This document shows positions 51,061 to 63,135 of a stretch of DNA of 64,000 nt, in pieces (the stretch's first letter is position 1; each line of letters opens with the position of its first letter). The notes beneath the pieces were generated by a model that had not been told where the DNA came from, did not search any database, and saw only the letters and a program-made list of their open reading frames with translations. A program made the translations under genes and the position numbers. Source of the DNA: Porphyra umbilicalis (lineage: Eukaryota > Rhodophyta > Bangiophyceae > Bangiales > Bangiaceae); contig KV918811.1 in assembly GCA_002049455.2 (NCBI GenBank), forward strand, positions 186,001 through 250,000, given 5' to 3'.

Positions 51061-53247
51061 GGCCGAGCGGTCGCGGCTGGGTGGACCGCCGCGTCAGGCC
51101 GCCGAGGGAAAAAGAGCGGGCACTAGCCCCACGAACGGCACCCGCGGGTGCTGTCGGTCCGACGGCCTGCACCAGGAATCTGGCGGCGGCGGCCGACAAC
51201 GACGCGGCCGCCGCCACGGCAAGGGGGGATAAGAGGGGAGAGTGGCGTGGTGGGCAGAAAAATGCACACAGGAAAAGCGCGGTCACTCACCAAACGACAC
51301 GGGCGGTCACTCCAGGATGCCAACTCAAACACCGACGAAGAGGGCAGGAAAAAAGCGCGCGCGCAAAGTCCGAGCTCGAAAAAAGTGCGCGCAAAGGTCG
51401 CGGGCGAGGACAGAGTAGGCCGGCGAATCGTAGCAGGAGCGGGAAGGGTGCCTCGGTCCCAGACCGATTGCAGAAGCGCGTCCACGGTCGTGCCGCCCCC
51501 ACATAGGGCCCTGCGCGTGTGGGTGTCCCCCGCGTGCGGTTCTCGCCCCACGGGCCCGAACGAGGGTTCGAAAGCGTGAACGGCGCCGCACGCCCCCCAC
51601 AGCATCGATTGCGCAGCACTGGAGCGTCGCCGGCTCTGACAGCACAGAAACGAGATGGTCCCCCCCACCCCCCAGCCCCCCGCAGGCAGCACGCAGGCAG
51701 CGTAAGGTACTCGGCAGGGGCCTCGGCAGGCGCGAGGCAAGGCAGGGCGACGATGCACGGCACGCCTCAGCCGGCATACGGGGCCGTTCCGGGTCGTGCG
51801 CCTGTTCGGCCCGGCGGGAGGCTGCGTCACCCCCACGCTGCGAAAGCCTCTTGACCAAGTGCTCGCCCGACGTGCTGTGTCACCGCTTCGCGATGAGAGT
51901 GCGTGCCGCGGCGCCTCATTTGCGCAGGCGGTGAGGGAACGGCAGGATCTCCCGGGCCAAGGATGCGTGGCAACAGCCAAGGCACAGTCGGCAGCAGGGC
52001 CGCATGTCATTGGTGGACGAAAAGCTCCATTAGAGGCCAAAATCAGCGTAGAAATGCGGCCTCTGATCGCTCGTGCAAGACTACAATTTCATTGGCTGCT
52101 CTCTTCGCACCTGACGCTGGGTGTCACGGGCTGCCAGGTTTTCGTCGATGGCTCCAGTCCACTTGTTTTTCTTGTAGTCACTCGACAGTTCTGCCAAATC
52201 ATGGGCGGCTGATGTCCACGCCTTGTGCTGCACAGGGTGACGTTCGACCGCGCATCCCTCTGTTTGCTGGCCCTCTTGTCTCGCCTTCGAGGCCCACGTG
52301 ACTGATCGCTCAACGGCGCGCGCGTGTCGTTGTCACCCTCTGACTCCGACAGCGAGTGCGTGGGTGCCATGCCCCGCCGTGCTGCTGTCAGCTGGAGGGC
52401 CCGTGGCCACACCAACACAGGGCCACACACGTCACAGGCCTTGTGGCCCTCTGACAATCTCTCACGCCTTCTGCCAGCTTCTCTCGCTCAGACATTGCCG
52501 TGGAGCAAACGACGCAAGGGACACGTAGCGCGCTTCTCTGTCCTGCTGTCGAGTCTCATTCGATCTGAAGTATCATTGGCTCAACGGATATCGCGTGGCG
52601 CCTCGGTGGCAGTTTGTGGTGCCGCCATGTGTCACATGATCGATGTTTATCAGGACGATCGCCCACTTCGCGCCCTGCATGTGCTTCGTGTCTGCGTCGT
52701 GTCAAACGATCGCTGCTTTCATTGTGCCTGTCGGCCGCAATCTGCCGCGGATCACGTCGATCTCGCCTCGCTCGTGCCGTGCCGATTCCGCTGAAGCTAT
52801 AGTCCATCGGAATGGGCCACCGACGTCCCACCGATACACCGGACTATCGATGGAAAGGTAGCCTGCTCCCGAATAACTCTATTGCACATATTGTCCATTT
52901 CCGGCCTCGCCGTTAGGCGACCTCCGGGAGGGCGCCACGTCGCATGCCCAATTGAGAATTTAACAATATAGTCCCGACATTGCTGGCTTTGCTCTCAGCT
53001 CTCTCGACCGATGAGGGCGCCGCGTTCATGGAGAGGCGCGATCCGCACCAATCAAGCGCCGTCACTGAGCAGTGGTGCTTATCGTATGTTCCCGCGCAAA
53101 CGCGATTTTCTTGTAAAAAGCTCCGAAACCTCCTCCGTATGGCTGATCCCACAATTCTGAGAGGACGACAACTGCTCTTCAGTTTCCTGTGAACAACATG
53201 TTACCGAGCAGTTCATCCGAGTATCGTCGCGAAAATGTACCACGTAC
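51061..53247. other. No recognisable gene; right flank of second Harbinger element
   Basis: Only shadow frames are visible. A degenerate MITE-like end (GCTGATCCCACAATTCTGAG) lies near 53,142. GATAGTCC/GGACTATC inverted motifs occur near 52,796-52,849. Confidence 0.5.
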
Positions 53248-53249
53248 TA

Positions 53250-53690
53250 TTGCTGATCCCCCAATTCTGTCCTCATCGACCAGGAACGGTTCCTGGCGGT
53301 ACGGTTCTTGTGGAACTAGCCATCTCTTGGTTAAACGCAGCGGTAAACAGCTGCCCAGCACGAATCTGAGACGTCCTATTGGCTCTCCCACCGCCACTTC
53401 CGTGCAGAACCGAGATCCTTCTTTTTCTTGAGATTTTCTTCCGATCCCTTCCGTGTCAAGAGAGCAACCGGCCCGCAATCGTTGGGATATCGAGATGTTC
53501 TGGGAGATACGCAGAAACGTGCAGAAAAACGAAGGCGTCGATTGTGCGATTGGGGGCCGTACGGGCACATTCTGTAAAGATCGGGCCGGACATGCACTGC
53601 TGTCGGACTGCTCGACCAATGAGAGATCTGCATTCATTGCCGTTCCACTACCGTTCCGGGGCGATGAGGACAGAATTGGGGGATCAGCAA
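53250..53690. mobile_element. 441-bp MITE related to the large Tc1/mariner element, copy 2
   Basis: Same length and TIRs as the copy at 39,222-39,662 but inverted, flanked by TA (53,248-53,249 and 53,691-53,692). The two copies differ at few positions, so both moved fairly recently. Confidence 0.93.
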
Positions 53691-53692
53691 TA

Positions 53693-55732
53693 AGAACGTG
53701 CCTGGGGAGGTGGCCAGCAGTATTGCAGGTTGATCTGAAAACGGTCCCAAATGGGCCCCCAGTACGATATTTGCCGAGATTTGTCGCGTACTGGACCCCT
53801 GTTCTCCACAGTGTTCTTCCAAATGGGTAAGGTCCCATATTCGCATTTTAAATCCCCAGTACGATCTGACACTGCTCAAAGTCGTGTCTGGGAGCCGTGC
53901 GCGCACCGTGCGCGCGCCCCAGTAGGCATTCTGGAGGCGCCCAGATGCAGCCGGAGGCCCCCGAAGGCACACTGCAGGAAGTCGTCTGGGATTTATCCAG
54001 GAGTTACGTGGTGCCTTTTTGCGGCGATTCGTGGCCGCGCGGCAAAACGACTACGCATCGCACGCGAAAGCTCTGTCGTATGGGGCAGCAGTTGCGCCAC
54101 GTTATTCCGCACAGATAGAGAACGTGGTAGTGAAGCGTACGTTTTACATTGCGCTCTCACGCCTCCCGGGGGAGAGAGACCTGGTGGGAAGCGGCCGTAT
54201 GGGCCTGATAGTCCCATCTGACTGCTCGCCCACCCCGCCAAGTCGGGCACCTGAAGAAGTATACACGACGACCACCGTCAGTAGAAGAAGCGTAAGAAAG
54301 AAACCAAACAGACAGACGACTGCACAAGTAAGAGAAAACAGCGAACACATCACCCCAAGTTAGACTCGGCCCCCACAGCGAAAAGAAGCAGGTCTGTACG
54401 CCCCCCCACTCCTGTGCCCGACCTGCGCAACGCAGCGGTAGTCGCGGCAGACAGACGCCGATCAGGCATCGCGCGCTCCCGATGGATAAAGCCGAAACAG
54501 CCCCGCCGTCGACACTCTCCGCACTGGCGCCATCTCCCCCCGCTTCGACCACCACGCACCCTCCACCACTCGTCCAAGTCCGTGCGCAAGTCGCGCCGCC
54601 ACCGCCTTTGCCACCATTCACATCACCTACATGGATACCCACAGCACGGGACAGGAAAGGGGGAATATGGGCAGTACGGGGCAGTACGGGGCAGTAGGGG
54701 GCAGTACGGGGCAAAACGGGGCAGTAAGGGGCAGAAGGGAGAAGCACGGGACAGCATCACAGAGAAAAAGCGAGCAGTTTTGCCCGACGAGGACGCAGAA
54801 AGACGTTTTACGTGTAAAAACGGCACGCACCCTCCAACAGCACTCCAGGTCGTCACCGCATGCACGGCAAGAGATCAAACGGGCGCTATGGTATACACAA
54901 CACGACAACATACGCGTGTGTAAAGTTGAACGTGATGCTCCAGGTGCACTTCGTGGCGGGAGGGCGGGCTGATCCGGCAAAGGTAGAGGCAGTGCGGGCC
55001 GATCTGCGATCGCCAGACTTGGGTGCGCTCGGCCCACAGGATGTGCTGCTGCCAGGCACCCACTTTGAGTAAGAAAGGGCCGTATGGGAAGGGTCAGGAG
55101 GACCCAGCCGTTGGGAACGGGACAGACGGTGGGCGGGGGGGTGGACCGGAGCGGGTGGGGGTCCCTGAGGGGCGCGTGATGAGGCAAGGTGGTACTGGTC
55201 ACGAGACGACCACCTGCGCTACACAAACGGACGATAGACCAATACGAGGTGGTGGAAGGGATCCTCGTCCAAGCAAGGCCCTCGTTTAAGATTTGCCCGG
55301 CCACGAAGGCCCCCTGCCAGACGTGCTGCCGGCTTCTCACCTGTGGTACGCTCGGCCAAGCGGTTTCTGATCAGAGGTTGTTCGGCTCCCATGGCACGAG
55401 CCACAGGAAGGCGGTTGTCAGAGGTGCAGCCCTGGCGTTCGTCTCCACCACACAGACTGGACAATACCTAGGAAGCCTTCCTCGCCGCCGACGAGGCGCC
55501 CTCGCAGTACCAGTCATTGCGCGTCAATAGATCTCAGCCTGCCACAGGCTGACCGAGATGAGCTATACTCAGGTGACTCCTGACCGGTAAGGGCCCTCAC
55601 AGTGACCCAAAATGAGGATCACGGTGCCTGCGCAAGGCCGACTACGTTTCAGTGCTTGGCGGTGCGTGACATGGGCGCGGCTTAGTGGTTGCGGGCCACA
55701 GGATCTGTGTCCTCGTTGCGAGGTGTGACCAA
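53693..55732. other. No recognisable gene
   Basis: Moderate-GC DNA with short frames only. Apart from the 10-bp repeat at 54,671 I see no structure. Confidence 0.5.
54671..54740. repeat. 10-bp tandem repeat (GCAGTACGGG)n
   Basis: Seven head-to-tail units with small variations. Confidence 0.93.
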
Positions 55733-56130
55733 CCGGTCATACCATCGAGGATCAATAAGGGCCACTTACGTTCTAGATAGTCGAGCGCCCCAGAATCCAG
55801 CAATCAGCGAACGTAGTTGATCTGTGACCAGTCGGCTGTTGGCGGCATTGAATCGTCCAAAGAGCAGCAATTATCCCTCATGCCGACCAACTTGTAGCCT
55901 GCTTTTTGGGAGGCTACATCATGCAATTTCCCTCCGCGGCGTCGTAGATTGGTGAGGGCTCCGCTGGTAGCCCACGTTCCCTCGTGGCCAGCACAGGGCC
56001 GTTTGGGCCAGCAACAGTTTCAGATCTGGAGTACAAATTTCGGCCCGCAGCACGCCCGCAGCACGCGCAGCACGCCGAGCACACCCTCAGTAGAGTGGTA
56101 CATTTTCGCGACGATCGAGCACTGCACATC
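55733..56130. repeat. Dispersed repeat, copy B
   Basis: The partner of the repeat at 34,876-35,290, same orientation. It includes TTGATCTGTGACCAGTCGG, GGCATTGAATCGTC, CTTGTAGCCTGC and GAGGCTACATCATGC. Confidence 0.7.
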
Positions 56131-58265
56131 ACCTTCCAGCACGGTTTGACACTTCTGAGGAGCAGAGGCACTAATGAGCTTTGCCATAAATCATGAGCTC
56201 GTTGAAATCTCGACGAGCAGTGCAAGGCTCTGCTCGCCAGTGCACTAAGCAGGCCGGCGCCCCGACCACCATCGCCGGCGCCCCCCATCGTTCTCGTCCC
56301 CCCGCCCGCCCCCACCGTCGTCCCCCCCCCCCCCCCGCATCGTCACGCCCCCGCCGGCCCATCATCGTCGCCCCCCGTCACGCCGTTGTCGCGCCGTCCC
56401 CCTCCCATCGCCGCCCCCCCCTTGCCCCCCGCGGCGTCGCTACCGCTCCGCCCTAGGCGTTGTTGCGGCTGGCCCCCCGGTGGAATTGCCGCCCCACTCG
56501 CGGCGTCGTTGCCGCCCCGCCCCCTGCGTCGTTGCCTCCACGACCTCGTCGTCGTTGCCGCCCCCCCCCCCAGCGTTGTTGCTGCCTCCCTGTTTTTTCG
56601 CCGCCATCGTTTTGATTGTGAGTAGAGACAAGATTAAAAACAGAAATAGGAAAACCTCATTTGCATTGCTCAGACAAAGCTGTTGTGTTTTTTCCCTGTC
56701 GAGCTCATCGACTAGCTTTCTCCAGCCATGACATGGTGCTTGTGAACAACTTTGCCACCAGCCACGTCTTTCGACCACGCCAGTCACAGCGTTTTCCGCC
56801 CAAGTCGGGGTAGAGACTATGCCATGGGCCGCTCCGGGGGACCAAATAAACACAGCCCGAAGGCTGTGTTCCCTCATGGGCACACCTCTGGTGACCACCG
56901 GAGGCAGTCTGAGTTGCGTGGCTTGACGCAGGCTCGGAGTGAACAGGCGCTTCTAAGATGGGCACGCTGTGCAAGGCCCTTTCTCGTGCATAGAAGGCGC
57001 GTCGTGTCGAGCTGTCAGCAGATCCGAGGCTTGACCAGACTGAATAGGCTTACAGCTACGTGAGCATTCCATCGTCATTCTTTCGCATCAGCCACTCGTG
57101 CCAGAAGTTGCAGCACTTGTGGTCCTGTTTCTTGGCATCACAGGAAGACTACTCCGCTGTCGTTCATGGATCGCGTGCTGTGATTGGCCCAGTTGATGAC
57201 AAGATCACTCAGACCACTGCGCAGTTGGTGTCAGAAGGCAGTTCTGAGTCAGTCTCGCCGGGTCGGTCGACCCTCCTGGCCGCAAATTCTCATGCCAAGT
57301 ACTAGGAGACACCGTTTGTCCCGGAATGACGTTTGCTCATGGAGCGCAGCAGAAACTGATAGAGACGGCGGATGTGACAGGTACGCGGACCACTTCCAGA
57401 AGGTCGATGGGTGGCTGTCAAATCATTAGGACCGGACTCTTCCCACACTCTTCAGACAAGGCTGTGACAGTTTCCTGTGGTCTTGGTCATACGTGTCGCA
57501 GAAGCAGTTCTCGGAGAAGTTCCTCCGGTGCTGCGACTCTCAAAATCGTGGGATCAGCTTGAAGGCCCCCCGCAAGGACGTCTATTTGTGGAAGAACTGT
57601 TGACGAACTGCGGGAGTGGCCGCAAGAGTTGGTTGCTTACATTTTACGGGGTGACCCACAGGTTGTTGCTCAGCAAATCGCCAGCTGTCAAGAGCGACAC
57701 GGAGCCAATCGCCATGACGGCTAAGGGTGTCCATGATCCAATCGTCAATCAATATCGACCGCGTCACACAGGCTGCTGACTGCGGGGAGAATGCCCATGC
57801 CTACGGCGTAAGCGACATGGTGCTTCTGTAGCTAGACCCCTTCCGTCTGATGCTGACGTCGCAACTATTTGCGAAGCGCAGGGAAGCGGCGACCGGGCTG
57901 AAAGAAGGCAATGGCCGTGCTCAGCGCCTCGAGACGGTTCCGATGGTGTAAGTTGGCACGCCGACGGGGTGGTCATGCCAAGCTCGGCAGCACCGCCGCC
58001 GCCGCGCAGCTGTCGCCACCTGCCGACTGGACGCGGCGGGCAAGCGGCGGCGACAGGAGGCCGCGGCCCGAGCGCACGTCATCTGGGGGGGGGGGGTGCA
58101 GAACGTGGGCTACAAGTCCTACGTGCTGGCCCCGTGGGGTGTACCAGGTAAATCGGGCCACATTCGTGGGCTTGTAGCCCCTGCTGAAGCAGGCTACAAG
58201 TGACGCGCACACAAGGAAAGCGGGTGTGTCTTCGTCGTTTCGCCGCGTGCCAGGGCCAGTCAGGA
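56131..58265. other. No recognisable gene; C-rich tract and GGCTACA/TGTAGCC motifs
   Basis: A C-rich low-complexity tract lies at 56,240-56,590. Near 58,105-58,200, GGGCTACAAG and CTTGTAGCCC motifs recall the dispersed repeat at 34,876 and 55,733. The rest shows nothing. Confidence 0.5.
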
Positions 58266-58269
58266 CGGT

Positions 58270-58433
58270 TCGACACACATCAATCTGTGTCGGGCGTCCC
58301 TGCACTTCCAGAAGCCACCAGCATTCACCACGTAGATACGAAAGATCTGGGGGTCACACATCAATCTGTGTGGGGCGTCCCTGGCCAGCCAGAAGCCACC
58401 AGCGTTCAGCACGTAGACGCAGAAGCTCTGGGG
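58270..58433. repeat. 81-bp tandem duplication
   Basis: Two copies of a unit containing ACACATCAATCTGTGT, GGGCGTCCCTG and CAGAAGCCACCAGC, 81 bp apart. ACA-CATCAATCTG-TGT is itself partly palindromic. Confidence 0.88.
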
Positions 58434-58508
58434 GTCATACTTCACTTTCTTTGCTGATATTGGGTGGCTTGGCCATGGGCTGACTGTTCGTGGGTGGCGG
58501 GCTGCGTA

Positions 58509-61070
58509 TCTGTATGATACTATTCAACAACCAAGGGTCATCATTCAACAACCACTGAAAGGCGGTCTTTTCCACAGTGTCTACGCATAATTCATTTCCT
58601 GGGGTTTTCCAAAACTGCCGTACTGCAACTTAAGTCATTTTTCGATGGTCGGGAAAAACAAGAAACCAAACAAAATCCACATTACTGGACGCAGCAGGTC
58701 GTCAGCTGTCGAACGGTGGTAGTCTCGACCGAGTCGGTCACCTGGGTGAGAGAACACGGACGAAAACGCGTCGTAAGGGTGTTTGCCTGGGAGCGCGCCA
58801 AGCGTCCAATTTTGCTGTCAAATCGCCGCCAGAGGCACTCTCAGGCGTCCCACCCTGGTCAGCCTGCCAAAATCACCATCGACGCGCCCGATGCCAATCG
58901 TCACATGACGCTGCCCGCCTTGGCGCCCCCACCGAAAGGTCTCCTCGACTCTGAGGGGCACGCCCGACGGCGGGCGAGATGGGTGGGCGTGCGAGCGGTC
59001 GTCCGGTGTCTGGTGGGGCACGGAAACCGCGGCCGACGCCGGAGCAGCAGCGGCAGATGGCTGCTCTGCTAACGCAGGGCCTGGCCGGCACCGCTGTCGC
59101 TCGGGATATTGGTGTTTCTCGTGGTGCGGTGCGCCACTTCGTCGCTACTGGGGGCAAGGCAGCCCCTGCCGGTCGGCGCCCCTCTTTTCTGCGAGAGGAG
59201 GAGCAGTTGCTTGTTCGGTTTGTAAAGGTGCAGGCGCTGCTCGGTCGAGGGTTGACCAGGACTGGGTTTCTTCGTTGGGTGGGTGAATACATTTCTTGTC
59301 TCTCCAATGAGCGTCAAGCGTCCGCCCGGTCTTACTTTGGTGGGAGCCTTACCCCTGGGATTTCGTTTTTTCGCTTGTTTTTGGGTCGGTGGCCTGCGCT
59401 GCAGATGTACCGCGTGGGCACTTTGGAGCAGAGCCGTGCCGAGAATGCGCGACCGGATGCGCCGACCAAGTGGTTTGCTGGCCTCCGATTGATCTACCGG
59501 GACCTGAATATCGTGCAACCACGACAACTGTGGAACATGGACGAGACCCATGTCAAGGCCAGGGAGCTACAACTTGAGGCGCGGTCCACAAATATCGGGC
59601 CCCGAGGCTTAAGAAGACAAAGGTCGTGATGGCCATGATTGGCTCTGGGGCTGCAGCCTGCACGGCGGCGTTTGCCATCTCGCCTGCCGGCATGGTCGCG
59701 CCTCATTTTCAGGTGGTGGGCGGCAGCGCAAGCGGCCACGCCTACGTGCAGGTGACGAATGACGGCAAGGAGAGAAAGGTGGCTTTGGCGTCGCGTCTCA
59801 ACGACTCGGCGGTGGTGATTCGGCGGGACCCGTCGGGGTTCGACCGTGGCGTCTTTGACGTGTGGGCGCAGCAGTTTGCCTCCTTTGCCAAGAGCTACTA
59901 CCCAGAGGAGAATAAGCTGCTGGCTTTAGACGGAGCAAAAGTCCACCTATCGGCTTTCGGCCTCCTGGTGCTCGCATGGGCTAAGGTGCATTTTATTGCA
60001 GAACCCTCTAAACTTTCGCACGTCATTCAAGCTTTAGACAACAAGTCGGCGTACGGCAGCTTCCAGCCAGCCATTCGACGTCAAGTTTGCAGCCGGTTCG
60101 GAGAGTGTGTCGGTCTCGGGTGCAGCTTCACAGTGCTGGAATTGATGGACTGCATCAAGAAAGCCGCCGACCACGCTTTCTCCCCCTCCGACCTACCTGC
60201 CGCGTTTGCTAACGTTGGAATGTGGCCATTGGACCCCAAAAAGGTCTATTCGGAAGAGGTCAACAAGGGAGCCGGCCGCACGGCAAAGGACGTCGACTTA
60301 CAGCTGTTGGCCGACCGTGCGGTCCCTGCCATGCGCAAGGATCTCAAGCAGCCCACCATCATCCAGGGCACCCTGTCGACTGCTGGGCGGCCCGTCAACC
60401 TGACGGCGCCGGATGTGATTTCCGCCCTTGAGAAATTGAAGGAGCACAAGCGAGTCAAGGCCGCTGCGGAGGAGCAGGGGCGGCGGGAGAAAGTTGCACG
60501 GGTGGCGGCGCCCAAGGCCACCAAGGCCAAGCGGGACGCTGCTCTCAAGGCGGCCAGGTTTGAGAAGGCGTGGCGCGTTGTTTGCGCCGACGCCGTGGAG
60601 GATCCGCGCCACAGATTGAGCCGGGAAAAACCGTCTCCGCGCAAGCGTAAGCTCCAGATGGCTGCCGCAAGGCAACGCGCACGCCCTGGCGTTGCATCCG
60701 ATTGAGCTGGAGAGGTGGTGTCCGTGTACTGCTTTTGTGTGTGTCTGTTTGTTTGTGTGCGAGTGTCAAGCGAACAATGAAGTGTCGTTCGCGGCGTTCG
60801 GTAAGGGATGGTCAAACATCAAATGAGTCTTCCAATTATCGTCCGACACTGCGAGGTGACTGCTTTAGACGGGATAGAGGAATTATTGTTGAATGGTGAC
60901 CCCGTCGTTTGCTCCGTAAATCAAAAACAATATGAGAGTGCTCGTCGAGAAAAAAAAAAACAGCACGACCTCAGGAGGCTCTCACGAGCACATCGGTATG
61001 CTCGAAAGCAAGAACGGACAGCAGCAGCGCCCATGGCGAGTTTTGTGGTTGTTGAATGGTATCATACGGA
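58509..61070. mobile_element. Pogo-like DNA transposon, 2.6 kb
   Basis: The ends TCTGTATGATACTATTCAAC... and the complement of TCCGTATGATACCATTCAAC form TIRs of about 24 bp. TA flanks them (58,507-58,508 and 61,071-61,072). A second inverted pair lies further in, GGGTCATCATTCAACAACC at about 58,535 and TTGTTGAATGGTGACCCC at about 60,887-60,904, so the ends are double. It contains one transposase gene on the + strand with a frameshift. Confidence 0.93.
58979..60705 (+). pseudogene. Pogo-type (DDE_1) transposase with one frameshift
   Basis: Two overlapping frames, 58,979-59,629 and 59,626-60,705, form one gene, with a one-base shift near 59,590-59,625. The first part has a helix-turn-helix (TPEQQRQMAALLTQG, ARDIGVSRGAVRHF) and a second DNA-binding helix region. 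The catalytic core shows WNMDETHVKA (first Asp), LLALDGAKVHLS (second Asp) and SHVIQALDNKSAYGSFQP (third Asp), the DDD pattern of pogo/Tigger DDE_1 transposases. A basic C-terminus follows (KATKAKRDAALKAARFEKAW). About 575 codons in all. The shift would abolish the protein unless it is a sequencing error, since no other lesion is visible. Confidence 0.88.
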
Positions 61071-61084
61071 TAGTGGTGGGCGGG

Positions 61085-61540
61085 TGGCTGGCAGGAGGTG
61101 GGCTGGTGCCAGCTCCCGGACAGCGCGCAGGGGGTGGCCAGGCGGTGGCAAAGCGGTGGCCTGATGATTGGGCTGGCGACGGCAATGCGGTGGATCGGCG
61201 GTGCGCAAGTGGCCCCGGGCTGGCGGCGGCAAGGCAGGGCGTCCGCGACAGGACAGAGAGAGCGGGATAGCGGCGGCAAGGTGAGGTGTCCGCGGCGTGC
61301 AAGAGGGGACGGGCTGGCGGCGGCAAGGCGGCGGATCGGCGGCGCGCAAGCGGCGGCGGGATGGCGGCGGGCAGGCGAGGTGTCGGCGGCGGGCAAGTGG
61401 TGGCAAGCTGGCGGCAGGCGGGCGGTGGATCAGCGGGGGGGGATTTGCGGGTGGCCGACGGCAGGCAGGTGCGGAATCGGCGACGGGAAAGTGGTGGCGG
61501 GCTGGCGGCGGCGAGACAGGGTGTCGGTGGTGAGTAGTCG
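61085..61540. repeat. Degenerate GC-rich minisatellite
   Basis: Imperfect units with GGCGGCAAGG, GGCGCGCAAG, GTGGATCGGCGG and GGGCTGGCGGCGG recur every 50-110 bp right beside the pogo element. No gene is present. Confidence 0.7.
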
Positions 61541-62970
61541 TTGGGCTGCTGGCGGCTACTCCGGGGCCACACGCGGCGGTGCGTGACACCGGCTAGGTTG
61601 CCAAGCAGGAGCCGCTGCTGCCCCTTACGGCGTCACGGATCGCCGCAGCGGCTTCCGCGGCGGCGGTCGTTGGATACGGGGACGTGGACTTGAGCGGCCC
61701 GGCATGGGCCGCGTGGGTTAAGAAGCGACTAGTGGCTGAGATAGGTAGGGAGGAGAGAGAGGCGTTTGATGTGGTGTGGCTGCTTGTATGACTGGGCCGC
61801 CCACCTTCTCGTGGCCGCAGAAGCGGCCACTGTCTTGTGGCTTTTTTTATTTGAGTGGCTCTGCACAGAGCCCTGGGTGTTGTTTAGGTTTGTGCGTGGT
61901 GCTTGCTTCTCACTTGTGTCGTGGGCGTTGGCGACGCAGTGTTTGCCGTAGACGAATCATATTCTTTCTTGCTTGTGTTATGCAAACGCCGTATCGTTAC
62001 TTCTTGGTATCCACAAGTCGAGGTCAATGCTACAGCACACCATGAGGGCTTTGCGTGCTTGTGTTGATATGCCGGCAACTGCGCTTTTTTCAGACTGGGT
62101 CGGCAACAACGTCGGCAACAGGAAGAATCTGGTGCCTTTGCGACCAGTGCATTTGCCACCTTCCATTCACTTTCCCACTGCTCGTGCCTTCATCTGCTTC
62201 TGCCTCAGGCCCTGTCGTAGCGGAGGCGTTCAGCCCTTGTCTGGACACAAACACAGACCTGTCGTTGGTCAGACACTTGGTCGAAGGAGTGCCTGGTCAA
62301 TCAGCTCTCTGTATTCTTGTCTGAGACTCTCCCAATAATGACAAGGCCTCCTCTCACGCGTTGTGTGTCACTTGGATGACCTGTGACTGTATCGTTCCAC
62401 CTCGGGACACGAGGCACTTTGGCTTGAAGATCAAGTCTGACACGCTACTACAGATGGGTCCAAGATCTTTCTGCAGGCCAGCCTCAGAGGTGGGCGCGGG
62501 GCTTCGACCCTCCATCGCATGGACAGACAATGAAGCATCCAAAAGGAGGCGAGTCGAGATGCCAGGCCAGACAGCAGTCGAGATACCAGTCATGTGGCGC
62601 AGATCAATGGAAAGAGGGCTTCCGATTGGTATGAACCAAACACGATGCAGATCATTGAAAGAGCGGCTTTATATTGGTCCGAGCAGAACACAATGAGAGG
62701 TGGGAAGAGCGTTGGTGGCGCGCTGACACAGCAGTCATCAGCGAATTACCTTCGGGCACATGTGCGTTTCTTTCTTGTTCCTTGTGCGCCGGGCAACCTT
62801 CCGAATTGGTGGCGTGCCTTGCTCCATCACATCCTCGGACTCGCGATGGTATTATGCGCCTGTGTGCGATTTCCACTGCCGCGGCTCGCAGGCCGCGTCT
62901 TGCACGCCGCCGGGAACGCGCTCATTCCTTTTATTGCCGTCTAATAGTTCACACAGGTGTGGTTCCAGTG
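61541..62970. other. No recognisable gene
   Basis: Moderate-GC DNA with short frames and no domains, TIRs or repeats that I can see. Confidence 0.5.
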
Positions 62971-62972
62971 TA

Positions 62973-63133
62973 TTGCTGTTTTCTGAATTTTGGCCGACTC
63001 GAACAGGAACAGGACTGGGCCCGAACCTGGTCTGATTGGTGCACGTCATTTTTCTGTCGCGCCCATCGGCCGACGCGCCTGTTTCTGCCGTTGTTGTTTT
63101 TGTTCGCATCGGCCAAAATTCAGCAAACAGCAA
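62973..63133. mobile_element. 161-bp TA-flanked MITE
   Basis: TIRs TTGCTGTTTTCTGAATTTTG... and the complement of TTGCTGTTTGCTGAATTTTG..., 25 bp with one mismatch, flanked by TA (62,971-62,972 and 63,134-63,135). It starts TTGCTG like the Tc1/mariner and 441-bp MITE ends but differs further in. Confidence 0.9.
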
Positions 63134-63135
63134 TA

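Noticed and set aside
39799-52849. CGATAGTCCG...CGGACTATCG as termini of the second Harbinger element
   Set aside because: The match is only about 14 bp with one gap, there is no TWA duplication, and the motif is also locally palindromic on both sides.
53142-53166. Another TTGCTGATC-type MITE end
   Set aside because: Only one degenerate end is present. No partner end or TA pair was found nearby.
58979-60705. Two separate pogo-region genes
   Set aside because: The DDE motifs are split across the two frames in the correct order and the frames overlap by a few bases, so this is one gene with a shift.
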